Assembly: GCA_963699225.1 (NCBI GenBank)
Contig: OY969423.1
Span: 806,001 to 870,000, forward strand
From: VRUE01 sp963699225
Lineage (GTDB): Bacteria > Actinomycetota > Thermoleophilia > Solirubrobacterales > 70-9
Direction of reading: 5' to 3'
Length of the DNA stretch: 64,000 bases
In this document: positions 24,610 to 32,815 of the stretch, piece after piece
Numbering within the stretch: the stretch's first letter is position 1
Layout of the letters: each line of letters starts with the position of its first letter
Translations under genes and position numbers: made by a program
Notes under the pieces: model-generated
The model's input: the letters and a program-made list of their open reading frames with translations, nothing else
Database searches by the model: none
Told to the model about the DNA's origin: nothing

Positions 24610-25587
24610 ATGAAGCTGATTGTCCAAATCCCCTGCCTCAACGAGGAATCGACCCTGCCGGCGACGATCGCCGACATCCCGCGCCAGGTCGACGGGATCG
24701 ACAGCGTCGAGCTCCTGGTCATCGACGACGGCTCGACCGATCGCACGGTTGAGGTCGCCCGCGAGCACGGGGTCGAGCACGTCGTGCGGCTGACCAATAA
24801 CAAGGGGCTCGCCGCCGGCTTCCAGGCTGGGCTCGACGCCTGCCTGAAGCTGGGCGCCGACGTGATCGTCAACACCGACGCCGACAACCAATACAGCGGC
24901 GCCGACATCCCCAAGCTGCTGGCGCCGATCCTCGCCGGTTCGGCCGACATGGTGGTCGGCGATCGCCAAGTCGCCCAGATCGAGCACTTCTCCGGCTCCA
25001 AGAAGGGGCTGCAGCGGCTGGGCAGCTGGGTGGTCAGCCGCCTCGCCGGCACCGAGATCGCCGACACGACCTCGGGCTTTCGTGCCTACAACCGCGAGGC
25101 GGCGCTCGGCCTGCTCGTCGTCGACAACTTCACCTACACCTTGGAGAGCCTGATCCAGGCGGGCAAGATGCTGGTCGCGGTCGATCAGGTCGCGGTCGCC
25201 ACCAACCCACAGACGCGCGAGTCGCGGCTCTTCGACTCGACCGGCGGCTACGTGCGCCGCAACACGCTCTCGATCCTGCGCATCTACGCCCGCTATGAGC
25301 CACTGCGGGTCTTCGCCAGCGCCGGGCTGGTGGTGGCGATCCTGGCGCTTGCCGCCTGGCTGCCCTTCCTGATCGACTGGATCTTCAACGGCGACAGCAC
25401 CGGCCACGTGCAGTCGCTGATCCTCGGCGCCGTTCTCTTCATCGCCGCGATCCAGCTGCTCGCGCTCGGAGTGATCGGCGACCTGCTGGCCGGGCAACGG
25501 GTGATGACCCAGCGCGTCTACGAGCGCGTGCGCCGGGTCGAGCTGGCGCTCGAGGTGCCCCCTTCGCACTACGAGCCCGGCCAGTGA
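24610..25587 (+). CDS. Family 2 glycosyltransferase with C-terminal membrane segments
   Basis: 325 aa. GT-A fold: VQIPCLNEESTLPATI, LLVIDDGSTDRTVEV, NKGLAAGFQAGLDA, and the DxD-type NTDADNQY. Two hydrophobic segments at about 238-260 and 275-297 anchor it in the membrane, as in DPM1/undecaprenyl-phosphate sugar transferases. A short structured inverted repeat (AGCGG..TCAGG / CCTGA..CCGCT, 24542-24604) sits in its leader. With the flippase downstream it probably serves cell-envelope glycan synthesis; acceptor and sugar unknown. Confidence 0.88.
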   Translation: MKLIVQIPCLNEESTLPATIADIPRQVDGIDSVELLVIDDGSTDRTVEVAREHGVEHVVRLTNNKGLAAGFQAGLDACLKLGADVIVNTDADNQYSGADIPKLLAPILAGSADMVVGDRQVAQIEHFSGSKKGLQRLGSWVVSRLAGTEIADTTSGFRAYNREAALGLLVVDNFTYTLESLIQAGKMLVAVDQVAVATNPQTRESRLFDSTGGYVRRNTLSILRIYARYEPLRVFASAGLVVAILALAAWLPFLIDWIFNGDSTGHVQSLILGAVLFIAAIQLLALGVIGDLLAGQRVMTQRVYERVRRVELALEVPPSHYEPGQ

Positions 25588-25660
25588 GCGGCCCGATTGA
25601 CGCGGTGATCGCCGGTTATTCGAGTCCGTGGCGATCGGGACGCGAACGCGGGGTTCTGCG

Positions 25661-27067
25661 ATGAGCGTCGCATCGCCAAACAGCAGCCCGTCGAGCGCGG
25701 GCCGGGGCACCGAGAGCGCGGCCGACTACGGCAAGACGGCGAGCTTCCTCGCGATCGGCGTCGGCCTCACCGGGGTGATCACCTACGTCTACTTCTTCAT
25801 CGCCTCGCACGTGCTCTCAAAGCCCGATTACGGGCAGATCACCGTGCTCTGGTCGGCCGTATTCATCACGATCTCGACCCTCTACCGGCCGATCGAACAG
25901 CTGCTCTCGCGCAATATCGCCCAGCACACGGTCAAGGGCGAGCCAATCAGCGACACGATGCGGGTCGCCTCGACGATCCAGCTCGGCCTCTCGCTTACCT
26001 TCGCCGTCGTTGCCCTGGCGCTGCGCGGCCCGATCCAGAACGGCGTGCTCGAGGGCAACGAAACCCTCTACTGGGTCTTCTTCTCGGCGGTCCTCTTCTA
26101 CGCCGCCAGCTACTTCGCCCGCGGCTTCCTCGCCGGCAGCAAGCGCTTCGGCCTCTTCGTCGCGCTGATCCTCTCGGAATCGTGCTTCCGCACGATCTTC
26201 GCCGTGCTGGTCGCGGCCAGCATTCTCAGCGGCCAGTCGGCGGTTGCGATCGGGATCGTCGCCGCTCCGGCGCTCTCGCTGATGGTTGTCCCCTTCGCCT
26301 TCGCACGCCGCGCCAAACGCGAAGGGGCCACCCCGCAGCCCAGAGGCGATGAGAAGGAAGCGTCCGTCTCGATGGCCAAGGGCGGTGGCTTCGCCGCGGC
26401 GGTGCTGGTGATCATGTTCAGCGAACAGGCCTTCCTCAATACCGGGCCGCTGGTAATCCGCGGCCTGCAGGATGCCACCGCCGCAGGCTTCATCTTCAAC
26501 GTGCTGATGATCGCGCGGGCGCCGCTGCAGCTCTTCCAGGCGGTCTCGACCAGCATCCTCCCCCACCTGACCAGCCTCCACACCAGCGAGGAGCCCGGCA
26601 GCGAGGACGAGTTCCACCGCTCGGTGCGGATGGTGCTGCTCGGGCTGGTCGCCTTCACCGCCCTCGCCCTGCTCTTCATGGTCGCGGTCGGGCCGAAGGC
26701 GATGCAGATCGCCTTCAGCAACAAGTTCACCTACGACCGCGAGGGCCTGCTCCTGGTCACGCTCGGCATGGGGCTCTACCTCGGCTCGGTCACGGTCAAC
26801 CAGGCCTGCATCGCCCAGGGCCAGGTGCGCCGCGCCGCGGCCCGCTGGATCACCTGCGCCGCTCTCTTCATCGGCTGGAACTTCGTGCCGCTGGTCAGCA
26901 ACGAGTTCCGCCGGGTCGAGATCGGCTTTCTGCTTGCCGCCGGCGTCCTTTTCTCGCTCCTCTACTACGTCTACCGCCGCCCGCACGAACGGGCCGAGGA
27001 CGTGCCGATGCCCGGCTCGCCGGAGGAGCTGGAGGCGGAGCTGGCGATGATCGACGAGAACGTCTAG
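25661..27067 (+). CDS. Wzx-like polysaccharide/lipid flippase
   Basis: 468 aa, multiple (about 12) predicted transmembrane helices in the MOP/MATE flippase pattern: first helix around FLAIGVGLTGVITYVYFF, the charged YRPIEQLLSRNIAQ, and the second half starting at GGGFAAAVLVIMFSEQAFL. ATG 25661 is preferred over GTG 25628. Follows the GT2 gene by about 70 bp on the same strand, suggesting joint export of a glycan precursor. C-terminus is cytoplasmic and acidic. Confidence 0.82.
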   Translation: MSVASPNSSPSSAGRGTESAADYGKTASFLAIGVGLTGVITYVYFFIASHVLSKPDYGQITVLWSAVFITISTLYRPIEQLLSRNIAQHTVKGEPISDTMRVASTIQLGLSLTFAVVALALRGPIQNGVLEGNETLYWVFFSAVLFYAASYFARGFLAGSKRFGLFVALILSESCFRTIFAVLVAASILSGQSAVAIGIVAAPALSLMVVPFAFARRAKREGATPQPRGDEKEASVSMAKGGGFAAAVLVIMFSEQAFLNTGPLVIRGLQDATAAGFIFNVLMIARAPLQLFQAVSTSILPHLTSLHTSEEPGSEDEFHRSVRMVLLGLVAFTALALLFMVAVGPKAMQIAFSNKFTYDREGLLLVTLGMGLYLGSVTVNQACIAQGQVRRAAARWITCAALFIGWNFVPLVSNEFRRVEIGFLLAAGVLFSLLYYVYRRPHERAEDVPMPGSPEELEAELAMIDENV

Positions 27068-27089
27068 AGCAGTTCATTAGGGTCCGTCG

Positions 27090-28889
27090 ATGGGTGGCCA
27101 CGACGCCGAGCTGATTCTCGTTGCCGGCGCCCTGCTCGCGGCCGGCATCCTCGGCGCCCTGCTCGCCGACCGCATTCGCATCCCCGGCCTGCTGCTCTTC
27201 CTCGGCCTCGGCATGCTGGCCGGCTCGGAGGGGATCGGCGGGATCGAGTTCGACAACGTCGAGCTGGCCCGCACCCTGGGCACTATCGCGCTTGTCCTGA
27301 TCCTCTTCGAGGGCGGCCTGACCGCCGGCTGGGGCGAGATCCGCCCGGTACTCGGCACCGCCGCCTCGATGGCGACGGTCGGCACCGCGATCACCGCCTG
27401 CGCAGCCGGGCTCGCCGCCCACTGGATCTTCGGCCTCAGCGTGCTCGAAGGGATGATCGTCGGCGCCGCGATCGCCGCCACCGACTCGGCGGCGATCTTC
27501 GCCGTGCTGCGCCGCTCAACCCTGAAAAAGCGCCTGGCGCGCTCGCTCGAGGGCGAGTCGGGGATGAACGACCCGGTCGCCCTGCTGCTGGTGATCGGCT
27601 TCATCGAATGGATCCAGCAGCCCGGCTTTGGGCTCGCAGACATGGTCGGGCTGCTGGCGCTCAAACTGGCAATCGGCGTCGTCGTCGGCCTTGCCCTGGG
27701 CCGTCTGGCGACGATCGCGCTCGACCGGGCGCAGCTGCCGACCGACGGGATCTACCCGGTGGCGACGATCGCGATCGCGGGGCTCGCCTTCGGCCTGGCC
27801 GAGGTCGCTCACGGCTCGGGCTTCCTCGCGGTCTACCTCACCGCTCTTGCCCTCGGCGCGGCCCGCATCCCGGCACGGCGCACGATCGTCGCCTTCCACG
27901 AGGGGGTCGGCTGGGTCGCCCAGATCGGCCTCTTCATCCTGCTCGGCCTGCTCGTCTTCCCCAGCTCGCTCGGCGATGTCGCCTGGGAGAGCCTCGCCCT
28001 CTCGGCGATCCTGATCCTGGTCGCCCGCCCGTTCGCCGCCTTCGTCGCCACCATCTTCTCGCCACTCGACCTGCGCGAGCGGGTGATGCTCGGCTGGGCC
28101 GGGCTGCGCGGCGCGACGCCGATCTGGCTCGCGACCTTCCCCGTCGTCGCCGGGGTCGGGGACGGCCAGCAGCTCTTCGCGATCGTCTTCTTCGTCGTCG
28201 TCAGCTCGACCCTGGTCCAGGGGGCGACCTTCGAGCCGCTGGCGAGCCGGCTCGGGCTGACCACCGACGAGCCGGCGCTGCCGCGGCGGCTGCTCGAGTC
28301 GGGACGGATCCGCCGCCTTGGCGGCGACGTGATCTCCTACCGGCTGCGCCCCGGCGCCGCCGCGGCCGGCCACCTGGTGCGCGAACTCGGCCTGCCGCGC
28401 GAGGCGCTGGTCAACGTGATCGTCCGCGACGGCCACGCGATCCCGCCGCGCGGCTCGACCGAGGTGCGCGAGGGCGACGAGATCCACATCCTCGTCCGCG
28501 GCGAGCTGCGCGAGGAGGTCGAGGAGCTGACCAAGCGCTGGCAGGACGGGCCGGTCGGCAGACCCACGCCGCCGCGCCTGCCGCCGCGCGGAGCGCCGCA
28601 GATCTTCTCGGTAGGGCCCGGCGGCGGGATCGAGGATCCCTCGGCCCCGACCGAGGTCAACGGCATCGCGGTGGTCTCGGTCCTGCGCAGCCGCCGCGAC
28701 CATGACAGCGCCCTGGTCGCGCTTGCCGACGGTCGCTACGGGCTCGTCTCCGAGACCGCGGTGGCGGTCGGCGATCGTCGTGCCCTGGCCAACTGGTGCG
28801 AGCGCCGCGCTCTACGCGTCGGCCCAGACGAACCGGCCGAGCAGGCCTGGTGGCAAGAGGCAATTGGTGCCTTGATCGCGAGGGGCTGA
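27090..28889 (+). CDS. CPA1-type K+/H+ antiporter (CvrA/NhaP2-like)
   Basis: Proton-coupled cation antiporter of the inner membrane. 599 aa: about 12 helices (1 to about 385), including FEGGLTAGW and the ion-binding AATDSAAIFAVLRRS ... EGESGMNDPVALLL motifs; then a TrkA-C/RCK-type domain (about 410-490, HLVRELGLPREALVNVIVRD, EGDEIHILVRGEL) and an extra C-terminal domain of about 100 residues. Starts 22 bp after the flippase. Converges with rpe over a shared inverted repeat. Ion choice (K+ versus Na+) is inferred from architecture. Confidence 0.9.
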   Translation: MGGHDAELILVAGALLAAGILGALLADRIRIPGLLLFLGLGMLAGSEGIGGIEFDNVELARTLGTIALVLILFEGGLTAGWGEIRPVLGTAASMATVGTAITACAAGLAAHWIFGLSVLEGMIVGAAIAATDSAAIFAVLRRSTLKKRLARSLEGESGMNDPVALLLVIGFIEWIQQPGFGLADMVGLLALKLAIGVVVGLALGRLATIALDRAQLPTDGIYPVATIAIAGLAFGLAEVAHGSGFLAVYLTALALGAARIPARRTIVAFHEGVGWVAQIGLFILLGLLVFPSSLGDVAWESLALSAILILVARPFAAFVATIFSPLDLRERVMLGWAGLRGATPIWLATFPVVAGVGDGQQLFAIVFFVVVSSTLVQGATFEPLASRLGLTTDEPALPRRLLESGRIRRLGGDVISYRLRPGAAAAGHLVRELGLPREALVNVIVRDGHAIPPRGSTEVREGDEIHILVRGELREEVEELTKRWQDGPVGRPTPPRLPPRGAPQIFSVGPGGGIEDPSAPTEVNGIAVVSVLRSRRDHDSALVALADGRYGLVSETAVAVGDRRALANWCERRALRVGPDEPAEQAWWQEAIGALIARG

Positions 28890-28978
28890 GACCGGCGCAT
28901 ATCCGCGTCCTCGGTCGCTCGCGTGCAGAAGCACGCCACGCTCCCTGCGTCCTTGATCTGCTTGGTCTCAGCCCCTCG
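28879..28978. repeat. 15-bp inverted repeat covering both convergent stop codons
   Basis: CGAGGGGCTGAGACC (28879-28893) is the exact reverse complement of 28964-28978. Each arm contains the stop codon of one convergent gene (antiporter, rpe), and 70 nt lie between. Probably a bidirectional termination/mRNA-end structure. Confidence 0.6.
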
Positions 28979-29654
28979 TGCCTGCTTCAACAATTTCGGA
29001 ATAGGCCGCGGCCGGATCGCTCGATCCAAAAACCGCAGAACCGGCTACAAACAACGACGCACCTGCCTCCGACACCGAACCGACCGTTGCGACGTCGATG
29101 CCGCCGTCGACCTCGATCTTGGCCTTGCCGACCAGCGGCACCAGGCGCGAGACCTTGTCGGGGGAGCCGGGAATGAAGGCCTGCCCGCCCCAGCCCGGAT
29201 TGACGGTCATGCAGAGGACGATGTCAGCAAGGTCGCGCAGCTCGGCTAGCGCCTCGACCGGGGTGCCGGGGTTGAGGGCGATACCGGCGAGGCAGCCGAG
29301 CTCGCGGATCGCGGCAAGGGTGCGGTTGGCGTGCGCCGTGGCCTCGGAATGGAAGGTGATCGAGTCGGCGCCGGCCTTGGCGAAGGCCTCGACGTGGCGC
29401 TCGGGCTGCTCGATCATCAGGTGGACGTCGATCGCCCCCCCGGCAGCGTGGACCTGGTCGGCGATCGAGCTAGCGATCAGCGGCCCAATCGTGATCGGCG
29501 GCACGAAATGCCCGTCCATCACATCGACGTGGATCACTCTGGCGCCGGCCTGCAGTACCTCGTCCACCTGCGAGCCGAGTTGCGAGAAGTCGGCAGAAAG
29601 AATCGACGGGGCAACCCGCGGTGACGCGATGATCTCCTTCATCCGCTCGCTCAT
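28968..29654 (-). CDS. rpe: Ribulose-phosphate 3-epimerase
   Basis: Interconverts ribulose-5-P and xylulose-5-P (pentose phosphate pathway). 228 aa TIM barrel: VAPSILSADFSQLGSQV, VIHVDVMDGHFVPPITIGP, HLMIEQPERHVEAFAKAGAD, MTVNPGWGGQAFIP, EVDGGIDVATVG. The ATG at 29652-29654 overlaps the zinc-ribbon gene stop as ATGA; a more upstream in-frame start (29681) is less likely. Confidence 0.95.
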   Translation of the reverse strand: MSERMKEIIASPRVAPSILSADFSQLGSQVDEVLQAGARVIHVDVMDGHFVPPITIGPLIASSIADQVHAAGGAIDVHLMIEQPERHVEAFAKAGADSITFHSEATAHANRTLAAIRELGCLAGIALNPGTPVEALAELRDLADIVLCMTVNPGWGGQAFIPGSPDKVSRLVPLVGKAKIEVDGGIDVATVGSVSEAGASLFVAGSAVFGSSDPAAAYSEIVEAGTRG

Positions 29655-29890
29655 ACGGGCCTCAGCATCGAGTCGCCACACATCTGGCAGGTCATGTCCT
29701 CGGTCGTGCTCATACGGGCAATCGTCTGGTGTTCACCGCAGTTGGGGCACTGGGAAACGAGCTCGAAGCGGCGCAGACAGTACACGCAGCGGAAGCGCCC
29801 CGGGAGCTGCGTCGGGCGCAGCCAGGGCTCGCCACAGCCCGGGCAGGCGGCGCGGCGCATGATGCTCTCCCCTTTGCTGGGCTCAGTCAT
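29651..29890 (-). CDS. Small four-CxxC zinc-ribbon protein, unknown function
   Basis: 79 aa with four evenly spaced knuckles CPGC, CVYC, CPNC and CQMC, predicting two zinc ribbons. No other domain. Starts ATG 29888-29890 overlapping the rsmB stop (ATGA) and ends overlapping the rpe start (ATGA), so it is firmly embedded and coupled in the fmt-rsmB-rpe operon. Composition and context suggest an RNA-linked role, but that is inference. Confidence 0.8.
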   Translation of the reverse strand: MTEPSKGESIMRRAACPGCGEPWLRPTQLPGRFRCVYCLRRFELVSQCPNCGEHQTIARMSTTEDMTCQMCGDSMLRPV

Positions 29891-31233
29891 CCACCACCAT
29901 CATCGCGCTTCCTGCGGCCGATGAAGAAACCGGTGGTGAGATCGCGGTCGGGGCGCAGCTGGATGCTGTACTCGGCGTCGATCGCATCCTCGTTCTCGCG
30001 TTTGGAGATCGTGCAGGTCGAGTAGACGAGAGTGCCACCCGGACGCAAGGCCTCCAGGCCACTTTGCAGCAGCTTCGATTGCACCTCGACCAAGCGCTCG
30101 ATCGTCGCCGGCGACTTGCGCCAGCGTGCGTCGGGACGCGAGGCGAGGGCGCCGAGATCCGAGCAGGGAGCGTCGAGCAACACCCGGTCGAAGCCGGGCG
30201 CCATGCCGGCCTCGGTGGCGTCGGCCTCGATCACGGTGACGCTGCGCAGACCGAGGCGCGTCGCCTGGGCCGCGACCTCCGCCGCTCGCTCCGGATCGCT
30301 CTCGACCGAGATCACCTCGCCGCGATCGCCCATCCGCGCGGCGATCTGGCCGGTCTTGATGCCGGGGCCCGCGCAGAGGTCGAGGATGTGCTCGCCGGGC
30401 TGAGGGTCGAGCACCTCGACCACCGCGGCCGAGCCGCGGCTCTGCGGCGTCAGCTCCCCCGCCGCGATCAACTCCGGCACCAGCCCCCCGGTCTGCCCCT
30501 CGACCACGATCATCTCGGCCGCACCCAGCGGCCACTCGCTTGCGGTGCGCCTTTTGCTCTCCCCAGATGCATAAGGCGCACCGCAAGCGGTTACGCCGGC
30601 GTCGCGGAGGCGTGCGAGGACGGACTCGACGTCGGTGCGCAGGGTGTTTACGCGGAAGGCGGCCTCCTGGGGCTCGTTGCAGGCGGCGAGCAGGGAACGG
30701 GCGTCCTCGGGGCCCAGCTCGCGCCACCACATCTGGGCCAGCCAGAGCGGCGCCGAGTGCTTGATCGCGGCGCTCTCCGGGGTCGAGTCGTCGCTCAGCA
30801 GTGCCTCGGTGAGCGCTGCGCGCTCGCGGCCGACCCGGCGCAGCACCGCGTTGACGAAGCCCGACGCGTGTGACGCCCCCGCCCGCTTGACCAGCTCAAC
30901 CGCCTGGTCGACCGCGGCGTGGTCGGGCGTACCGTCAGCGAAGAGGAGCTCGTAGACGCCGAGGCGCAACCCGGCCAGCACCGGCGGGTCGATCTCGCGC
31001 AGCGGCCGGTCGACGAGCCGCTCGAGCGCCGCGTCGATCGTGCCGCGGCGCTGCACGGCGCCGTAGCTGAGCCGCTGCGCCTGGGCCCGCTCGCGGCCCT
31101 CGAGGCCGGCGGCGTCGGCCGCCTGGCGGAAGGCCAGCTCGGTGTGCGCCTCACGCTCGAAGGTGGCCCGGATCGTCTCGAAGGCGAGCTGGCGCCCGGG
31201 GGCGATAACGACAATGGATCGCGCTTCGCTCAC
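29887..31233 (-). CDS. rsmB: 16S rRNA (cytosine967-C5)-methyltransferase, with palindromic insertion
   Basis: SAM-dependent m5C967 methylation. 448 aa: N-terminal NusB-like RNA-binding domain (about 10-150), then the Nol1/Nop2/Sun domain with FRVNTLRT, motif I LDLCAGPGIKTGQIA, DAPCSDLGAL (motif IV Cys) and YSTCTISKRENEDAI (catalytic Cys). A 53-nt palindrome (30537-30589) is inserted in frame between the RVN region and the LGAAEMIVVEG strand. It lies in a linker, so function is probably kept. ATGA/GTGA-type overlaps with fmt and the zinc-ribbon gene. Confidence 0.94.
   Translation of the reverse strand: MSEARSIVVIAPGRQLAFETIRATFEREAHTELAFRQAADAAGLEGRERAQAQRLSYGAVQRRGTIDAALERLVDRPLREIDPPVLAGLRLGVYELLFADGTPDHAAVDQAVELVKRAGASHASGFVNAVLRRVGRERAALTEALLSDDSTPESAAIKHSAPLWLAQMWWRELGPEDARSLLAACNEPQEAAFRVNTLRTDVESVLARLRDAGVTACGAPYASGESKRRTASEWPLGAAEMIVVEGQTGGLVPELIAAGELTPQSRGSAAVVEVLDPQPGEHILDLCAGPGIKTGQIAARMGDRGEVISVESDPERAAEVAAQATRLGLRSVTVIEADATEAGMAPGFDRVLLDAPCSDLGALASRPDARWRKSPATIERLVEVQSKLLQSGLEALRPGGTLVYSTCTISKRENEDAIDAEYSIQLRPDRDLTTGFFIGRRKRDDGGG
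30537..30589. repeat. Palindromic element inside rsmB
   Basis: CGCTTGCGGTGCGCCTT (30537-30553) is perfectly repeated inverted at 30573-30589 with a 19-nt loop. In protein it encodes roughly TACGAPYASGESKRRTASE on the coding strand, a stretch not expected in RsmB. Looks like a small palindromic insertion tolerated in frame. Confidence 0.65.
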
Positions 31234-32135
31234 AGCTTCGGCAACGAGTGGCCGCGCAGATAGGCGTCGGCCGCCATTGGCTTGCCCCCCGGGGGCTGCA
31301 CCAGCTCAAGTCGCAGCGCGCCGCGGCAACAGCCGAGCAGCAGCGCGCCCCACTCGGCCTTCACCGCGCCCGTTTTGACGCTGACGTCGACGGCGCGGGC
31401 GCGCCTCACGCCGAGGCGCTCACCGTCGCTCATCTCCAGGTAGGCGCCGACGTGCGGGGTCAGGGCGCGCACGGTGCGGGCGAGCTCAGTCGCCGGGCGG
31501 ACCGGATTGAGGCGCCGCTCCTCGGCGGTGATCTTCTCCGCGTAGGTCACCGCCTCCTCGTCCTGCTCGACGAACTCGAGTCGGGACTCGGCAAGCAAAT
31601 CCAGGGCCCGCACCAGCAGATCGCCGCCGAGGCTCGCCAGCTTCGCCGAGAGCGCCCCGAAGTCGTCCTCGGAGCCGATTGAGACCTCCTCGCGCAGGGC
31701 GACCGGCCCGGCGTCGAGACCCTCGGTCAGCCGCATCACACAGACGCCGGTGCGCTTCTCACCGGCCATGATCGCCCGCTCGATCGGCGCAGCGCCGCGC
31801 CAGTGCGGCAATAGCGAGGGGTGAATATTGAGCAGCGGCCACTCCGAGAGCAGCGGCTCGCGGATCAGCTGGCCGAAGGCGCAGACGATCACCGCCTCAG
31901 GCCGCACGGCGCGGATCCGCGCCAGCGACTCCTCATCGTTGACCGCAGCCGTCTGCAGCAGCTCGATGCCAAGCTCCGCCGCGACCTCGGCCGCCGGCGG
32001 CGACTGCATGCGGCGGCCGCGACCCTTGGGCCGGTCCGGCGGGGTGACGACCAACAGCGGCCGGTGGGTCGAGCCGGCAAGCTTGCGCAGCACCTCGCTG
32101 GCGAACTCCGATGTGCCGAGGTAGACGGTCCTCAC
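31230..32135 (-). CDS. fmt: Methionyl-tRNA formyltransferase
   Basis: Formylates initiator Met-tRNA using 10-formyl-THF. 301 aa. VYLGTSEFASEVLRKL at the N-terminus, catalytic LNIHPSLLPHWRGAAPIE with the SLLP loop, and TEGLDAGPVA. C-terminal OB-like domain follows (about 200-301). It sits downstream of def, its functional opposite, as usual, and its stop overlaps the rsmB start by 4 nt. Confidence 0.97.
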   Translation of the reverse strand: MRTVYLGTSEFASEVLRKLAGSTHRPLLVVTPPDRPKGRGRRMQSPPAAEVAAELGIELLQTAAVNDEESLARIRAVRPEAVIVCAFGQLIREPLLSEWPLLNIHPSLLPHWRGAAPIERAIMAGEKRTGVCVMRLTEGLDAGPVALREEVSIGSEDDFGALSAKLASLGGDLLVRALDLLAESRLEFVEQDEEAVTYAEKITAEERRLNPVRPATELARTVRALTPHVGAYLEMSDGERLGVRRARAVDVSVKTGAVKAEWGALLLGCCRGALRLELVQPPGGKPMAADAYLRGHSLPKL

Positions 32136-32145
32136 GCGTTAGTGC

Positions 32146-32787
32146 TCACGCATCTGTGCGTGGCTCGCGATGCTCGCCCTCGTCGGCCTCATCCTGCTCA
32201 GCCAGCGGCGGGCTGTAACTGCCGCCCTCGCGCAGGGCGCGCAGGGCGCCCTTGCGCTGTGCGCGCGGCGCCCGGTCGAGGATCAGGATCCCGTCGAGGT
32301 GGTCGAGCTCGTGCTGGAGCACCCGCGCCTCGAGACCCGACGCCTCGAGCCGAATCGGCTCGCCGTCGACGTCGAGGCCGCTGAAGCGGGCGTGCAGCGG
32401 CCGCTCGACGTCCATCGAGACCCGCGGCAGGCTGAGGCAGCCCTCCTCGGCGACGACAACCTCGTCGGAGAGCCACTCGACCTCGGGATTGATCAGCGCG
32501 GTCGGCTCGCTGTCGGCACCGGCCTGGAAGACGAGCAGGCGGCGCAGGATCCCGAGCTGGGTGGCGGCGAGGCCGACGCCCATGCCGTCGCGCATGATCG
32601 AGACCATCCGCTCGACCTCGGCGCGCAGCTCGGGACCGAAATCGCGCACCGGCGAGGCCTTGCTCTTCAGCACCGGATCGCCGAACTTGACCACGTGCGC
32701 CAGCGCCGCATCGCGGCGCTCCAGCAGCTCGGCCTCGAGCTTGCTCTCGGCGCTCTCGCCGGTCTCCGTCTCGGCTGGTTCGCTCAT
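32146..32787 (-). CDS. def: Peptide deformylase
   Basis: Metalloenzyme removing the N-formyl group from nascent proteins. 213 aa with all three motifs: GVGLAATQLG (I), EEGCLSLP (II, metal Cys) and QHELDHLDG (III, HExxH-type). N-terminal (about 25 aa) and C-terminal (about 30 aa) acidic extensions are longer than in minimal PDFs. Ten nt upstream of fmt, 28 bp downstream of priA. Confidence 0.96.
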   Translation of the reverse strand: MSEPAETETGESAESKLEAELLERRDAALAHVVKFGDPVLKSKASPVRDFGPELRAEVERMVSIMRDGMGVGLAATQLGILRRLLVFQAGADSEPTALINPEVEWLSDEVVVAEEGCLSLPRVSMDVERPLHARFSGLDVDGEPIRLEASGLEARVLQHELDHLDGILILDRAPRAQRKGALRALREGGSYSPPLAEQDEADEGEHREPRTDA

Positions 32788-32815
32788 CGTTCCGAGTCTA
32801 AGGATTGAGAGCGAG

